Origin: Ferdinandcohnia sp036965165
GTDB taxonomy: Bacteria > Bacillota > Bacilli > Bacillales > Bacillaceae_L
Length of the DNA: 64,000 nt
Direction: 5' to 3'
NCBI RefSeq assembly: GCF_036965165.1
Contig: NZ_JBALOX010000019.1
Location: 6,351 to 70,350 of the forward strand
In this document: piece after piece, positions 1 through 7,267 of the stretch
Position numbering within the stretch: the stretch's first letter is position 1
Layout: each line of letters opens with the position of its first letter
Notes under the pieces: model-generated
Database searches by the model: none
What the model saw: only the letters and a program-made list of their open reading frames with translations
What the model was told of the DNA's origin: nothing
Program-made: the position numbers and the translations under genes

Positions 1-2
1 CA

Positions 3-746
3 CAATGTTATCGTATTACTTATGAAAGCTATGGTTATTATGGTGATAATCTTGAAAAGATATTGAGTGCAACATTTGATTTTTCATATTTTATCAACAG
101 AAATAGCATAGTTATATCAACAGGTACACCGCCTCCTGTACCTTTATATGAAGACATTAAGGATTCCGTACAAGGTAAAAATTTACGTGCTTGTACAACT
201 GCTGATTTTAAGAAAAATAACACAACGGTAGATTGTAGTTCAAATTTGGATCCAAAGGAAATTACAAGTATGAATGGAATCTCTAATTCTTTTATTGTTT
301 TTAACAAAGGAGTCAATCTTGATCATTTGTCACATGCAGTTTCAAATTCTAAATTAATCATCCATAGTTTAGATGTAAATAACCCTACCAGAATCGGGAA
401 GTTTAATCCAAATGGGTTTATTAATTCATCAATTGTGATTATTGGGAATGCCAAATTATATGATCAAATTATGAAACCAGTGAACTCAAGTATCTATATT
501 ACGGGCGATGCAGATTTAACGGGTTTCTCATTAAAAAATGCGACTTCCACTAAAGTATGTGTACAGGGAAAAATAACACCAGCGGACATGAGGAGTATTC
601 CAGGGGTCTATTCAAATGATTACAATTCGACAACTTATACGAATGAGTGTATGAGGAAATCGGATACAGTCGGGAATAATTCACTTACTATAAAAGGTGA
701 AATGATTAGTCCTCGCATAGATGAAAAATCCAATGTCACTTATTAG
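3..746 (+). CDS. Unrecognised protein, C-terminal part (runs off left edge)
   Basis: The reading frame is open from the window edge, so the true start lies outside and only about 247 residues are seen. The visible part is rich in Asn, Ser and Thr, has four or five scattered Cys, and contains repeated short hydrophobic strands of the type SxIxIxGxA that suggest a beta-rich, possibly exported or surface protein. I see no membrane segment or catalytic motif in this part. In B. subtilis the neighbour on this side of ydiF is tsaD (gcp); this protein is not TsaD, so something lies between them or the locus has been rearranged. No function is assigned. Confidence 0.6.
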   Translation, partial: QCYRITYESYGYYGDNLEKILSATFDFSYFINRNSIVISTGTPPPVPLYEDIKDSVQGKNLRACTTADFKKNNTTVDCSSNLDPKEITSMNGISNSFIVFNKGVNLDHLSHAVSNSKLIIHSLDVNNPTRIGKFNPNGFINSSIVIIGNAKLYDQIMKPVNSSIYITGDADLTGFSLKNATSTKVCVQGKITPADMRSIPGVYSNDYNSTTYTNECMRKSDTVGNNSLTIKGEMISPRIDEKSNVTY

Positions 747-807
747 GAATAAAACAGCAGTTAAAGAAAAAAAGTAGTCCATAAGTTCTATGCTTTTTGT
801 TGATAAA

Positions 808-1000
808 TAATCCACAGATCCACACCTTTTGTGGAAAACTCAAATAAAGTACTGAAATAACTAATGTGCATTTGTGGGTACCTTTTGTGGATAACCCTGT
901 TGGTATATGTGGATAATGTGGATAAGTCAGTGTATAACTCAATAAATTGTGGAAAATGGTACAAAAAATCCCCTCTAAAATGAGTTTTAGATGGGGATAA
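808..1000. promoter_or_regulatory. DnaA-box cluster
   Basis: Three perfect boxes TGTGGATAA occur at 886-894, 908-916 and 917-925, the last two directly abutting. One-mismatch boxes occur at 808-816 (TAATCCACA), 830-838 and 948-956 (TGTGGAAAA) and 992-1000 (TGGGGATAA). A further perfect box sits inside the ABC-F gene at 1403-1411. From memory, B. subtilis has a DnaA-bound box cluster at its gcp-ydiF intergenic region; this is the equivalent position beside ydiF. The likely role is titration of DnaA or control of initiation timing (inference). Confidence 0.75.
968..999 (-). terminator. Terminator of the ABC-F gene
   Basis: ATCCCC-TCTAAAA pairs with TTTTAGA-T-GGGGAT around the loop TGAG. Read on the minus strand it lies just past the ABC-F stop codon and is followed by a T run (AAAAAA at 963-968 on the plus strand). 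It overlaps the last DnaA-like box. Confidence 0.7.
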
Positions 1001-1027
1001 CTTATTTTTATGGATAGGTGAAAGGGT

Positions 1028-2962
1028 CTAGTTACTCGTTTCGTGGAGGGATTCCCATTCTTCCATTAAGGCTTCAAGTGTAGCTGAAATTTTCTCGTTT
1101 TCTGCATTAATTCGTTGAACTTCCTCGTGATTTTGGTAAACTTGAGGGTCACAAAGAAGCTGTTCATTTTCTTCGGTTTTTTCCTCAAGAGAGGATATTT
1201 CAACTTCAATTTCTTCAATTCGGCGTTTTCGTTGACGCTCTTGCTTCTTTAATTCTTTTTCTTGTTCATAGGATATTTTTTCTTGGATAACTTCCCGTTT
1301 ATCAGGTTTTTTCTCTTCGTTTTCGAGTCTAGCGAGTTCTTCCATTTCGAATTTCTTTTCAAGGTAGTAATCATAATCCCCAAGGTATTCTGTGAGGCCA
1401 TCTGTGGATAACTCAAATACCTTCGTTGCGATACAGTTAATAAAGTATCGGTCATGAGATACAAAAAGAATGGTTCCTGGATAATCGATTAACGCATTTT
1501 CAAGTACTTCCTTACTATCAAGATCTAAGTGGTTCGTAGGCTCGTCAAGAATAAGGAAGTTTGATTTTTCCATCATCAGCTTAGCAAGAGCAAGTCTCGC
1601 TTTTTCACCACCACTTAAGGTTGAAACTATTTTTAACACATCATCCCCGGAAAACAAGAAATTCCCAAGAACAGTACGGATCTCTTTTTCGGGTTTAAGC
1701 GGGTATTCATCCCATAATTCATTTAACACCCGTTTATTTGAGGTAAGGTCGGCTTGTTGTTGGTCGTAGTAGCCAACCGTTACATGTGAACCGAAACGAA
1801 TGGTCCCATTCACATGTTCAAGCTTATCGATAAGTGCTTTCAATAGAGTTGATTTTCCAATCCCATTTGGACCCACTAACGCAATACTATCTTCGCGATA
1901 AATATTGAAATTGACATTTTTGATAATGGGTTTGTCTTTTTCATAGGAAACGGAGATTTCTTTTGCACTTAACACGTCATTTCCGCTTTGTCGTTCAATG
2001 TCAAAATGGAAGGAAGCTGATTTTTCATCCCCTAATGGCCTGTCCATCAGTTCCATTCGGTCAAGCTGCTTTCGTCTACTTTGTGCACGTTTCGTTGTCG
2101 AGGCTCTGACTAAGTTTTTGGCGATGAAGTCCTTTAGTTTTTCGACTTCTTCCTGTTGTTTTTCGTATTTTTTCAGATCAAGCTCATAATTTTCAGCCTT
2201 TATTTTTAAATAGTTGCTATAGTTTCCAACATATTTGCTGCTTGTGTGTCTTGAAATCTCATAGACCTGGTTAACGACTTTGTCTAGGAAGTAACGGTCA
2301 TGGGAAACAATTAAGAGTGCACCAGGATAGCCTTGGAGATATTGTTCAAGCCAGGTAAGCGTGCTAATATCGAGGTGGTTTGTCGGCTCGTCAAGAATCA
2401 ATAAATCAGGCTTTGTTAGTAATAATTTACAAAGAGCGAGCCGTGTTTTTTGACCACCACTTAAGCTAGATATTTTGGTTTTATAGCTTTCTTCTGTAAA
2501 ATTAAAACCATGTAAGATGGATCGAATGTCGGCTTCATATTGATAGCCGCCCTGTTCCTTAAAATCGACCTGGAGCTGATCGTATTCTTCAAGTAGCTTT
2601 TGATAATCAGTGGGATTTTCAAAAATAGATGGGTCGCCCATTTTTATTTCAAGGTTTCTTAAGTTTTTTTCAAGTTTTTGTAATGATGCAAAGACGGTAA
2701 TCATTTCTTGCCAGATGGTAAGATTTGATTCAAGCCCAGTGTCCTGTGCGAGGTAATCAATTGTGACACTTTTTGGCTTAATGATTTCGCCGCCATCATG
2801 AGACATATGGCCAGCAATAATTTTTAATAGAGTGGACTTTCCGGCACCGTTTCGACCAACAATGGCAATTCGGTCACGGGTTTGTACTTCTAATTTTATA
2901 TTCGATAAAATAAGATCAGCAGCAAAATACTTTTTGAGCTGATTTACTTGTAGTAAAATCAT
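1028..2962 (-). CDS. ydiF: ABC-F family ATPase (YdiF type)
   Basis: A 644-residue soluble ABC-F protein with two ATPase domains and no membrane segments. ABC-F proteins bind the ribosomal E site and modulate translation; this housekeeping branch is not an export pump. Walker A motifs are GRNGAGKST near residues 36-44 and GPNGIGKST near 365. The signatures LSGGQKTR and LSGGEKAR and the Walker B boxes LLILDEPTNHLD and FLILDEPTNHLD are intact. A charged linker joins the domains and a Glu/Lys-rich coiled coil ends the protein. Length and position beside moaC-rex match B. subtilis YdiF. The start follows AGGTGAG. It is transcribed away from moaC. Confidence 0.93.
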   Translation of the reverse strand: MILLQVNQLKKYFAADLILSNIKLEVQTRDRIAIVGRNGAGKSTLLKIIAGHMSHDGGEIIKPKSVTIDYLAQDTGLESNLTIWQEMITVFASLQKLEKNLRNLEIKMGDPSIFENPTDYQKLLEEYDQLQVDFKEQGGYQYEADIRSILHGFNFTEESYKTKISSLSGGQKTRLALCKLLLTKPDLLILDEPTNHLDISTLTWLEQYLQGYPGALLIVSHDRYFLDKVVNQVYEISRHTSSKYVGNYSNYLKIKAENYELDLKKYEKQQEEVEKLKDFIAKNLVRASTTKRAQSRRKQLDRMELMDRPLGDEKSASFHFDIERQSGNDVLSAKEISVSYEKDKPIIKNVNFNIYREDSIALVGPNGIGKSTLLKALIDKLEHVNGTIRFGSHVTVGYYDQQQADLTSNKRVLNELWDEYPLKPEKEIRTVLGNFLFSGDDVLKIVSTLSGGEKARLALAKLMMEKSNFLILDEPTNHLDLDSKEVLENALIDYPGTILFVSHDRYFINCIATKVFELSTDGLTEYLGDYDYYLEKKFEMEELARLENEEKKPDKREVIQEKISYEQEKELKKQERQRKRRIEEIEVEISSLEEKTEENEQLLCDPQVYQNHEEVQRINAENEKISATLEALMEEWESLHETSN

Positions 2963-3084
2963 TGTTTCTCACCTCTTGTTTCTATGAACAGTGTATCTTA
3001 TATTATCTAAATAGAGCAACTGCAATGATAATGTTCACAGATGTTACAAAGACAGATGTGGTAAAATAGTGTATAGTTTTAGTG

Positions 3085-3230
3085 GAGGTTCAAAAAGTCC
3101 GGTGAAAATGACACATCGAATTTCTTCGTTGGCTTGCTTTTCCGTGCCTCACGTATTAAATACATACGTTCCGGTACTCAAAGCTGCACCGCCTCGAACT
3201 TCTTGGTCCTTTTCATCCTCCTTTTAAACA
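3085..3230. repeat. Interspersed repeat family A, copy 1
   Basis: About 145 bp, near-identical to 54234-54381. It begins with TTCAAAAAGTCCGG and ends with CGCCTCGAACTTCTTGG plus a CCTCCTTTT tract that is roughly the inverted complement of the start, so the whole element can fold on itself. It sits upstream of moaC in an otherwise gene-free 294-bp interval. It encodes no protein; the palindromic ends resemble MITE or bcr-type repeats of bacilli. Confidence 0.8.
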
Positions 3231-3256
3231 TTCAGTCATAGTGGAGGGTTCGATAA

Positions 3257-3748
3257 ATGACATCATTTACCCATTTTAATGAGCAAGGTCGCGCTAAGAT
3301 GGTAGATATTACGGAGAAATCTGATACTGTTCGTACAGCGATTGCAAAATCAAGTATTACTGTAAATAAATTGATTTATGAGCAAATAATAAATAATGAA
3401 GTGAGCAAGGGGGATGTTCTTGCTGTTTCCCAGGTTGCTGGTATTATGGCAGCTAAAAAAACATCAGAGCTAATCCCGATGTGTCATCCATTAGCATTAA
3501 AGGGAGTCGACATTCGTTTTAGTTGGACGACTCAAGATGAGTATATTTTACATATTACCGTAACAGTTAAAACAAAAGGCAGTACCGGTGTTGAGATGGA
3601 AGCGTTGACTTCCGCATCGGTTTGTGCGCTAACGGTGTATGATATGTGTAAAGCGGTTGATAAAGGGATGGTAATTGGACCAACCTATTTAGCTGAAAAG
3701 ACTGGTGGAAAAAACGGTGATTTCAAAAGGCAAGTAGCGGGGGAATAA
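3257..3748 (+). CDS. moaC: Cyclic pyranopterin monophosphate synthase MoaC
   Basis: A 163-residue protein of normal MoaC length that converts the 3',8-cyclo-GTP made by MoaA to cyclic pyranopterin monophosphate, the first stable molybdopterin precursor. Family motifs are intact: KKTSELIPMCHPL near residue 71 and EMEALTSASVCALTVYDMCK near 115, including the catalytic Lys and the His/Asp residues. The start follows GTGGAGGG. The stop is two bases before the rex start, so the two are co-transcribed, as in B. subtilis (ydiG-ydiH). Confidence 0.95.
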   Translation: MTSFTHFNEQGRAKMVDITEKSDTVRTAIAKSSITVNKLIYEQIINNEVSKGDVLAVSQVAGIMAAKKTSELIPMCHPLALKGVDIRFSWTTQDEYILHITVTVKTKGSTGVEMEALTSASVCALTVYDMCKAVDKGMVIGPTYLAEKTGGKNGDFKRQVAGE

Positions 3749-3750
3749 AC

Positions 3751-4401
3751 ATGAATTTAGAACAATCAAAAATACCACAAGCAACTGCCAAAAGGCTGCC
3801 ACTTTATTATCGGTTTTTGAAAAATCTGCATGCCTCGGGAAAGCAAAGGGTTTCTTCTGCAGAGCTGAGTGACGCGGTTAAGGTTGATTCCGCCACGATT
3901 AGACGTGATTTTTCCTATTTTGGTGCATTGGGAAAAAAAGGGTATGGCTATAATGTCAATTATTTATTATCCTTTTTTAGTAAGACCCTTGATCAGGATG
4001 AGTTAACGAAGGTTACGTTAATCGGTGTGGGTAACTTAGGAACAGCATTTTTGCATTATAATTTTTCAAAAAATAATAATACAAAAATTGAGCTTGCGTT
4101 TGATGTGGATTATAATAAAGTAGGCAGTAGTATTGGTGGAGTAAAGGTGCATCATTTAGATGATCTTGAGAATGAATTGCCCGATGATGTAACAGTTGCC
4201 ATTTTAACGGTGCCGGTTGGAGCAGCTCAGTCGATTACTGACCGCCTGGTAAATAAAGGGATTAAGGGTATCCTTAATTTTACTCCAGCAAGAATCAACG
4301 TTCCTGAACATATTCGGGTGCACCATATTGATTTAGCTGTTGAGCTACAAGCACTTGTTTATTTTTTAAAGCATTATTCAAATGATTCAAATGAAGAATA
4401 G
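3751..4401 (+). CDS. rex: Redox-sensing transcriptional repressor Rex
   Basis: 216 residues. The N-terminal winged helix (about 1-80, with VSSAELSDAVKVDSATIRRDF) binds DNA. The C-terminal Rossmann domain carries GVGNLGTAF near residue 91, which reads the NADH/NAD ratio. Rex dimers repress fermentation and respiration genes until NADH rises. The end (HIDLAVELQALVYFL) is the usual Rex domain-swap helix. It follows moaC by two bases and precedes tatA by 34, the same order as in B. subtilis. I found no clear full Rex operator upstream. Confidence 0.96.
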   Translation: MNLEQSKIPQATAKRLPLYYRFLKNLHASGKQRVSSAELSDAVKVDSATIRRDFSYFGALGKKGYGYNVNYLLSFFSKTLDQDELTKVTLIGVGNLGTAFLHYNFSKNNNTKIELAFDVDYNKVGSSIGGVKVHHLDDLENELPDDVTVAILTVPVGAAQSITDRLVNKGIKGILNFTPARINVPEHIRVHHIDLAVELQALVYFLKHYSNDSNEE

Positions 4402-4435
4402 AAATAGAATTTATAATGTAGGGAGGTGACTCACA

Positions 4436-4627
4436 GTGGGGAATCTTGGATTTGGTAGTATTCTATTGATCGTATTTGCAGCGTTACTAATTTTTGGACC
4501 AAGTAAGTTACCTCAATTAGGAAAAGCAGCAGGTAATACATTGCGTGAATTCAAAAACGCAACAAAAGGTTTAGCAGATGATGACGAAGATGATGTTAAG
4601 AAGAATGAAACTCATGATGTGAAGTAA
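4436..4627 (+). CDS. tatA: Sec-independent translocase subunit TatA
   Basis: A 63-residue TatA/E protein: short N-terminus, one membrane helix (about 4-21), the conserved FGPSKLPQLG hinge, an amphipathic helix and an acidic tail (DDDEDD). TatA oligomers let folded twin-arginine proteins cross the membrane. The start is GTG preceded by GGAGGTGA. It is paired with tatC seven bases downstream, the TatAy-TatCy arrangement of bacilli in which TatA also serves as TatB. The cargo is not encoded in this window. Confidence 0.94.
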   Translation: MGNLGFGSILLIVFAALLIFGPSKLPQLGKAAGNTLREFKNATKGLADDDEDDVKKNETHDVK

Positions 4628-4634
4628 TGATAGG

Positions 4635-5393
4635 ATGAGTCACATGAACGAAAAAGAAATGTCCGTTTATGATCATATTGGTGAGCTGCGAAAACGACTG
4701 ATTTATGTAGTCGTTTTCTTCTTCATCGTTGCTTTAGGAAGCTTTTTTCTAGCAGAGCATGTAATTGTTTATTTGCAAAATGCGGAAGAAGCTAAAGAGC
4801 TGACAATGAATGCTTTCCGGATAACAGATCCAATTAAAATATATATGAATTTTGCATTTATTATTGCATTTGTTATCTCCTCCCCTTTTTTACTGTTTCA
4901 GCTTTGGGCCTTCATTAGTCCGGGTTTGTATGAGAGGGAAAGAAAGGTAACATTGAGTTATATCCCAGTTTCGGTAATATTGTTTTTACTAGGAATATCT
5001 TTCTCTTATTTTATTCTATTTCCATTTGTTGTGAATTTTATGACGCGGTTAGCGGTGAGCCTTGATATAAACCAGGTAATCGGGATTAATGAGTATTTTC
5101 AATTCCTGCTGCAGATAACGTTACCGTTTGGCTTTTTGTTTCAGCTGCCAGTTGTCGTAATGTTCTTAACAAGACTCGGAATCGTGACACCGATGTTTTT
5201 ATCCAAAATACGAAAGTATGCGTATTTTGTCCTTTTAGTCATCGGTGGGTTAATTACGCCACCTGAGATCATCTCCCATTTAATGGTCACCGTGCCGTTA
5301 TTCGGATTATATGAAATCAGTATTCTCGTATCAAGAAGTGCTTACAGGAAGGTGCTTAAAGCGGAAATGATGGCAGCGAATAGTATGGAATAA
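4635..5393 (+). CDS. tatC: Twin-arginine translocase subunit TatC
   Basis: About 250 residues with six predicted membrane helices and the TatC signature FAFIIAFVISSPFLLFQLW plus FISPGLYERER in the first periplasmic region. TatC recognises twin-arginine signal peptides and recruits TatA. Two ATG codons are possible, at 4635 and 4644; the second sits better behind AGGATGAG. It is the last gene of the moaC-rex-tatA-tatC run and ends at a strong bidirectional terminator. Confidence 0.94.
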   Translation: MSHMNEKEMSVYDHIGELRKRLIYVVVFFFIVALGSFFLAEHVIVYLQNAEEAKELTMNAFRITDPIKIYMNFAFIIAFVISSPFLLFQLWAFISPGLYERERKVTLSYIPVSVILFLLGISFSYFILFPFVVNFMTRLAVSLDINQVIGINEYFQFLLQITLPFGFLFQLPVVVMFLTRLGIVTPMFLSKIRKYAYFVLLVIGGLITPPEIISHLMVTVPLFGLYEISILVSRSAYRKVLKAEMMAANSME

Positions 5394-5426
5394 TTCTGAA
5401 AAGCTGCAGTTGAAGTTAGATAATAA

Positions 5427-5457
5427 AAAATAACCTCCACCGGGAGGTTATTTTTTT
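5427..5457. terminator. Bidirectional terminator, tatC / ydiK
   Basis: AAAAAATAACCTCC pairs with GGAGGTTATTTTTTT around loop ACCG, with A and T runs on both flanks, so it can end tatC on the plus strand and ydiK on the minus strand. It overlaps the last codons of ydiK. Confidence 0.9.
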
Positions 5458-5657
5458 GCGTTAGTTACTTTTTTTATTTTGCTGTGTAGGACAAACATAC
5501 GGATTGCCATACCAAAGTCAAATGTTGCGATAAGTGCAAGTAGCACCGTGGAAAAGTTCCAGACAGACTGCGTTGCATTAGTAATCGCGATATACGTAAA
5601 GAATGCACCCAATAATGTGTAAAAGATGCCCATTACAAAAGGTGAAGTTCGTCTCAT
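5448..5657 (-). CDS. ydiK: YdiK-like small membrane protein (DUF4305)
   Basis: A 69-residue protein with two membrane helices (about 9-27 and 37-53) and a basic C-terminus, matching B. subtilis YdiK in length and position between tatC and the CPBP protease. The function is unknown. It lies three bases after the upstream protease gene on the same strand, so the two form an operon. Its end overlaps the shared terminator with tatC. Confidence 0.85.
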   Translation of the reverse strand: MRRTSPFVMGIFYTLLGAFFTYIAITNATQSVWNFSTVLLALIATFDFGMAIRMFVLHSKIKKVTNAKK

Positions 5658-5660
5658 AAG

Positions 5661-6398
5661 TTAAAAGCCCCCAATAAATGTCTGTTGCAGCTTCTCAGCT
5701 TGCTTCATGATTCTTTCTATATCATCTGCAAAAATTGTCTGAACCACGACAACAAAAGTATTCATCGCTACATGGGCAAAAATCGGTACGATAATTCGCT
5801 TTGTTTGTACATAGAGGAATGCAAAGGTAAAGCCCATTGCCGTATAAATGAGGATATGAGTAAAGTCCATATGCACAACAGCGAAAATTAACGAACTAAT
5901 TAAGCCTGAGATGAAAAAGTTAAATTTTTTATATAATGATCCAAAAATAATTTGTCGGAAGATAATTTCTTCAAGAATTGGACCAATTATCGATACTACG
6001 ATTACAAGCAATGGTAAAGATTTTACCAAGGTCAAAATTTCTTGGGTGTTTTCAGAACCGGGCTCAATACCAAACAGATGAATTTCAATGTTTGCCGCAA
6101 CCACTTGGGCTGTCATAGCCATAAACACACCTGCGATCGCCCATCCAATTGCCTCACCTTTAGAGGAACGTCGTAAGTTCTGATGTCTTTCCTTAATATC
6201 TTGTCTTAATAAATATAATACAATCGGAAGTGCGGCCACAAAACTAAAAACAGTCCAAAGTGAAATTATTGTATTTTGAGCAGCGGCTGGATCTAGGTCT
6301 TTTCCAACACCAAAATATAAGAGAAGCGGGATACCTAAAATTCCAGAGAACTGCATGATGATGTACGTTAAAATGACATACCAATATCGAGCTTTCAT
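5661..6398 (-). CDS. ydiL: CPBP-family intramembrane metalloprotease (YdiL type)
   Basis: 245 residues with about seven membrane helices. Abi/CPBP motifs are present: EEIIFRQ (glutamate pair plus Arg), FAVVHMDF (His) and AHVAMNT (His and Asn), which form the buried metal site. Relatives process prenylated or membrane proteins; the substrate here is unknown. I chose the ATG at 6398, behind AAGGAG, giving MKARYWYV; the frame stays open further upstream but that part lacks a ribosome site. B. subtilis YdiL has almost the same length and neighbours. It is divergent from groES. Confidence 0.9.
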   Translation of the reverse strand: MKARYWYVILTYIIMQFSGILGIPLLLYFGVGKDLDPAAAQNTIISLWTVFSFVAALPIVLYLLRQDIKERHQNLRRSSKGEAIGWAIAGVFMAMTAQVVAANIEIHLFGIEPGSENTQEILTLVKSLPLLVIVVSIIGPILEEIIFRQIIFGSLYKKFNFFISGLISSLIFAVVHMDFTHILIYTAMGFTFAFLYVQTKRIIVPIFAHVAMNTFVVVVQTIFADDIERIMKQAEKLQQTFIGGF

Positions 6399-6621
6399 GA
6401 AAATCTCCTTTTTATAGATGGAATAATGAATCAGTACTAATTGTCCACCCTTTGTATTGTAACATATATTCATACTTATCCATTAGTATAATGCAAATCC
6501 AATTTTTCATTGAAGAAAATATATTAATGAATAACCATGGTTTATTTTTCTTGTTAGTAACATAGGATAGATAGGTGACGAAGAAAGTCGAATCTTTTTT
6601 CCAAATTCTATATCAAATGAC

Positions 6622-6653
6622 TTGCAAAATAGGTAGAGATTATTTAATATAAT
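6622..6653 (+). promoter_or_regulatory. groESL promoter
   Basis: TTGCAA at 6622-6627 with TAATAT 17 bases on (6645-6650), or TATAAT at 6648-6653 with longer spacing. It ends just ahead of the CIRCE operator, the usual arrangement of SigA-driven groES promoters. Confidence 0.7.
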
Positions 6654-6660
6654 AATTGTG

Positions 6661-6687
6661 TTAGCACTCGAGTTGTTTGAGTGCTAA
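6661..6687 (+). promoter_or_regulatory. CIRCE operator (HrcA-binding)
   Basis: Perfect TTAGCACTC, nine-base spacer, GAGTGCTAA. It lies between the promoter and groES and marks the operon as repressed by HrcA and induced by heat. Confidence 0.97.
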
Positions 6688-6734
6688 TAAGCAGACGAAA
6701 CTAATATTTAAATTATTTGAGGAGGTCGTTTCAC

Positions 6735-7019
6735 TTGTTAAAGCCATTAGGTGATCGCGTTGTTATTGAACTAGTTGAATCAGAGGAAAAAACTGCAAGC
6801 GGGATTGTATTACCAGATTCTGCAAAGGAAAAGCCACAAGAAGGTAAAGTAGTTGCTGCAGGTACAGGTCGTGTACTAGACAGTGGTGAAAGAGTAGCTT
6901 TAGAGGTTGCGGTTGGTGATCGCATTATCTTCTCAAAATATGCTGGTACTGAAGTGAAATACGAAGGTACTGAATACTTAATTTTACGTGAAAGCGACAT
7001 TTTAGCTGTTATCGGTTAA
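6735..7019 (+). CDS. groES: Co-chaperonin GroES
   Basis: 94 residues, starting at TTG 6735 (MLKPLGDRVV) behind GGAGGTCG; an in-frame TTG at 6717 lies inside the ribosome site and is not used. It has the mobile loop ESEEKTASGIVLPDSAKEKP (about 14-33) and the roof region. GroES caps GroEL and encloses substrate in the folding chamber. It is controlled by the CIRCE element upstream. Unusually, 248 bases containing a repeat element separate it from groEL. Confidence 0.97.
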   Translation: MLKPLGDRVVIELVESEEKTASGIVLPDSAKEKPQEGKVVAAGTGRVLDSGERVALEVAVGDRIIFSKYAGTEVKYEGTEYLILRESDILAVIG

Positions 7020-7049
7020 TTGAAAACAGCATTTATATCATAAGATTGT

Positions 7050-7082
7050 TAACTTTATTCAGCGAAATCCTGAATAAAGTTA
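7050..7082 (+). terminator. Hairpin between groES and groEL
   Basis: TAACTTTATTCAG (7050-7062) pairs perfectly with CTGAATAAAGTTA (7070-7082) around a seven-base loop. No long T run follows, so it may act as an mRNA stabiliser or processing site rather than a full terminator. Confidence 0.55.
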
Positions 7083-7239
7083 AAAGCCTTCGGCGGATGC
7101 CACGATTTTTTAAAGGAAAATTTTTCGAGCAGTTAGATCGAAGACTAAAGGCGCCACCTCCTGTGGCAACGTCTTCATGACCCACATCGTGTGGGCCTAA
7201 AAATCGGGCGCAAATACGCCGCCAAGGTGCATTTGATTT
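7077..7239. repeat. Interspersed repeat family B, copy 1
   Basis: Shared with 56673-56789 and 59203-59359. Common blocks are AAAAGCCTTCGGCG, GGAAxTTTTTCGAG, CCTGTGGCAACGTCTT, GTGGGCCTAAAAATC, GGGCGCAAATACGC and GCATTTGAT. It contains short inverted pieces (CCACCTCCTGTGG, CCCACATCGTGTGGG) and no open frame. Its place inside the groESL operon means it is transcribed. Confidence 0.8.
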
Positions 7240-7267
7240 AATTTATATTTTTGAGGAGGGCTTATAA

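Noticed and set aside
736..942. Minus-strand open frame over the DnaA boxes
   Set aside because: It is made of box sequences read backwards, has no ribosome site, and overlaps the end of the upstream gene.
3001..3080. Rex operator upstream of moaC-rex
   Set aside because: TTCACAGATGTTACAA is only a half match to the TTGTGA-TTCACAA palindrome.
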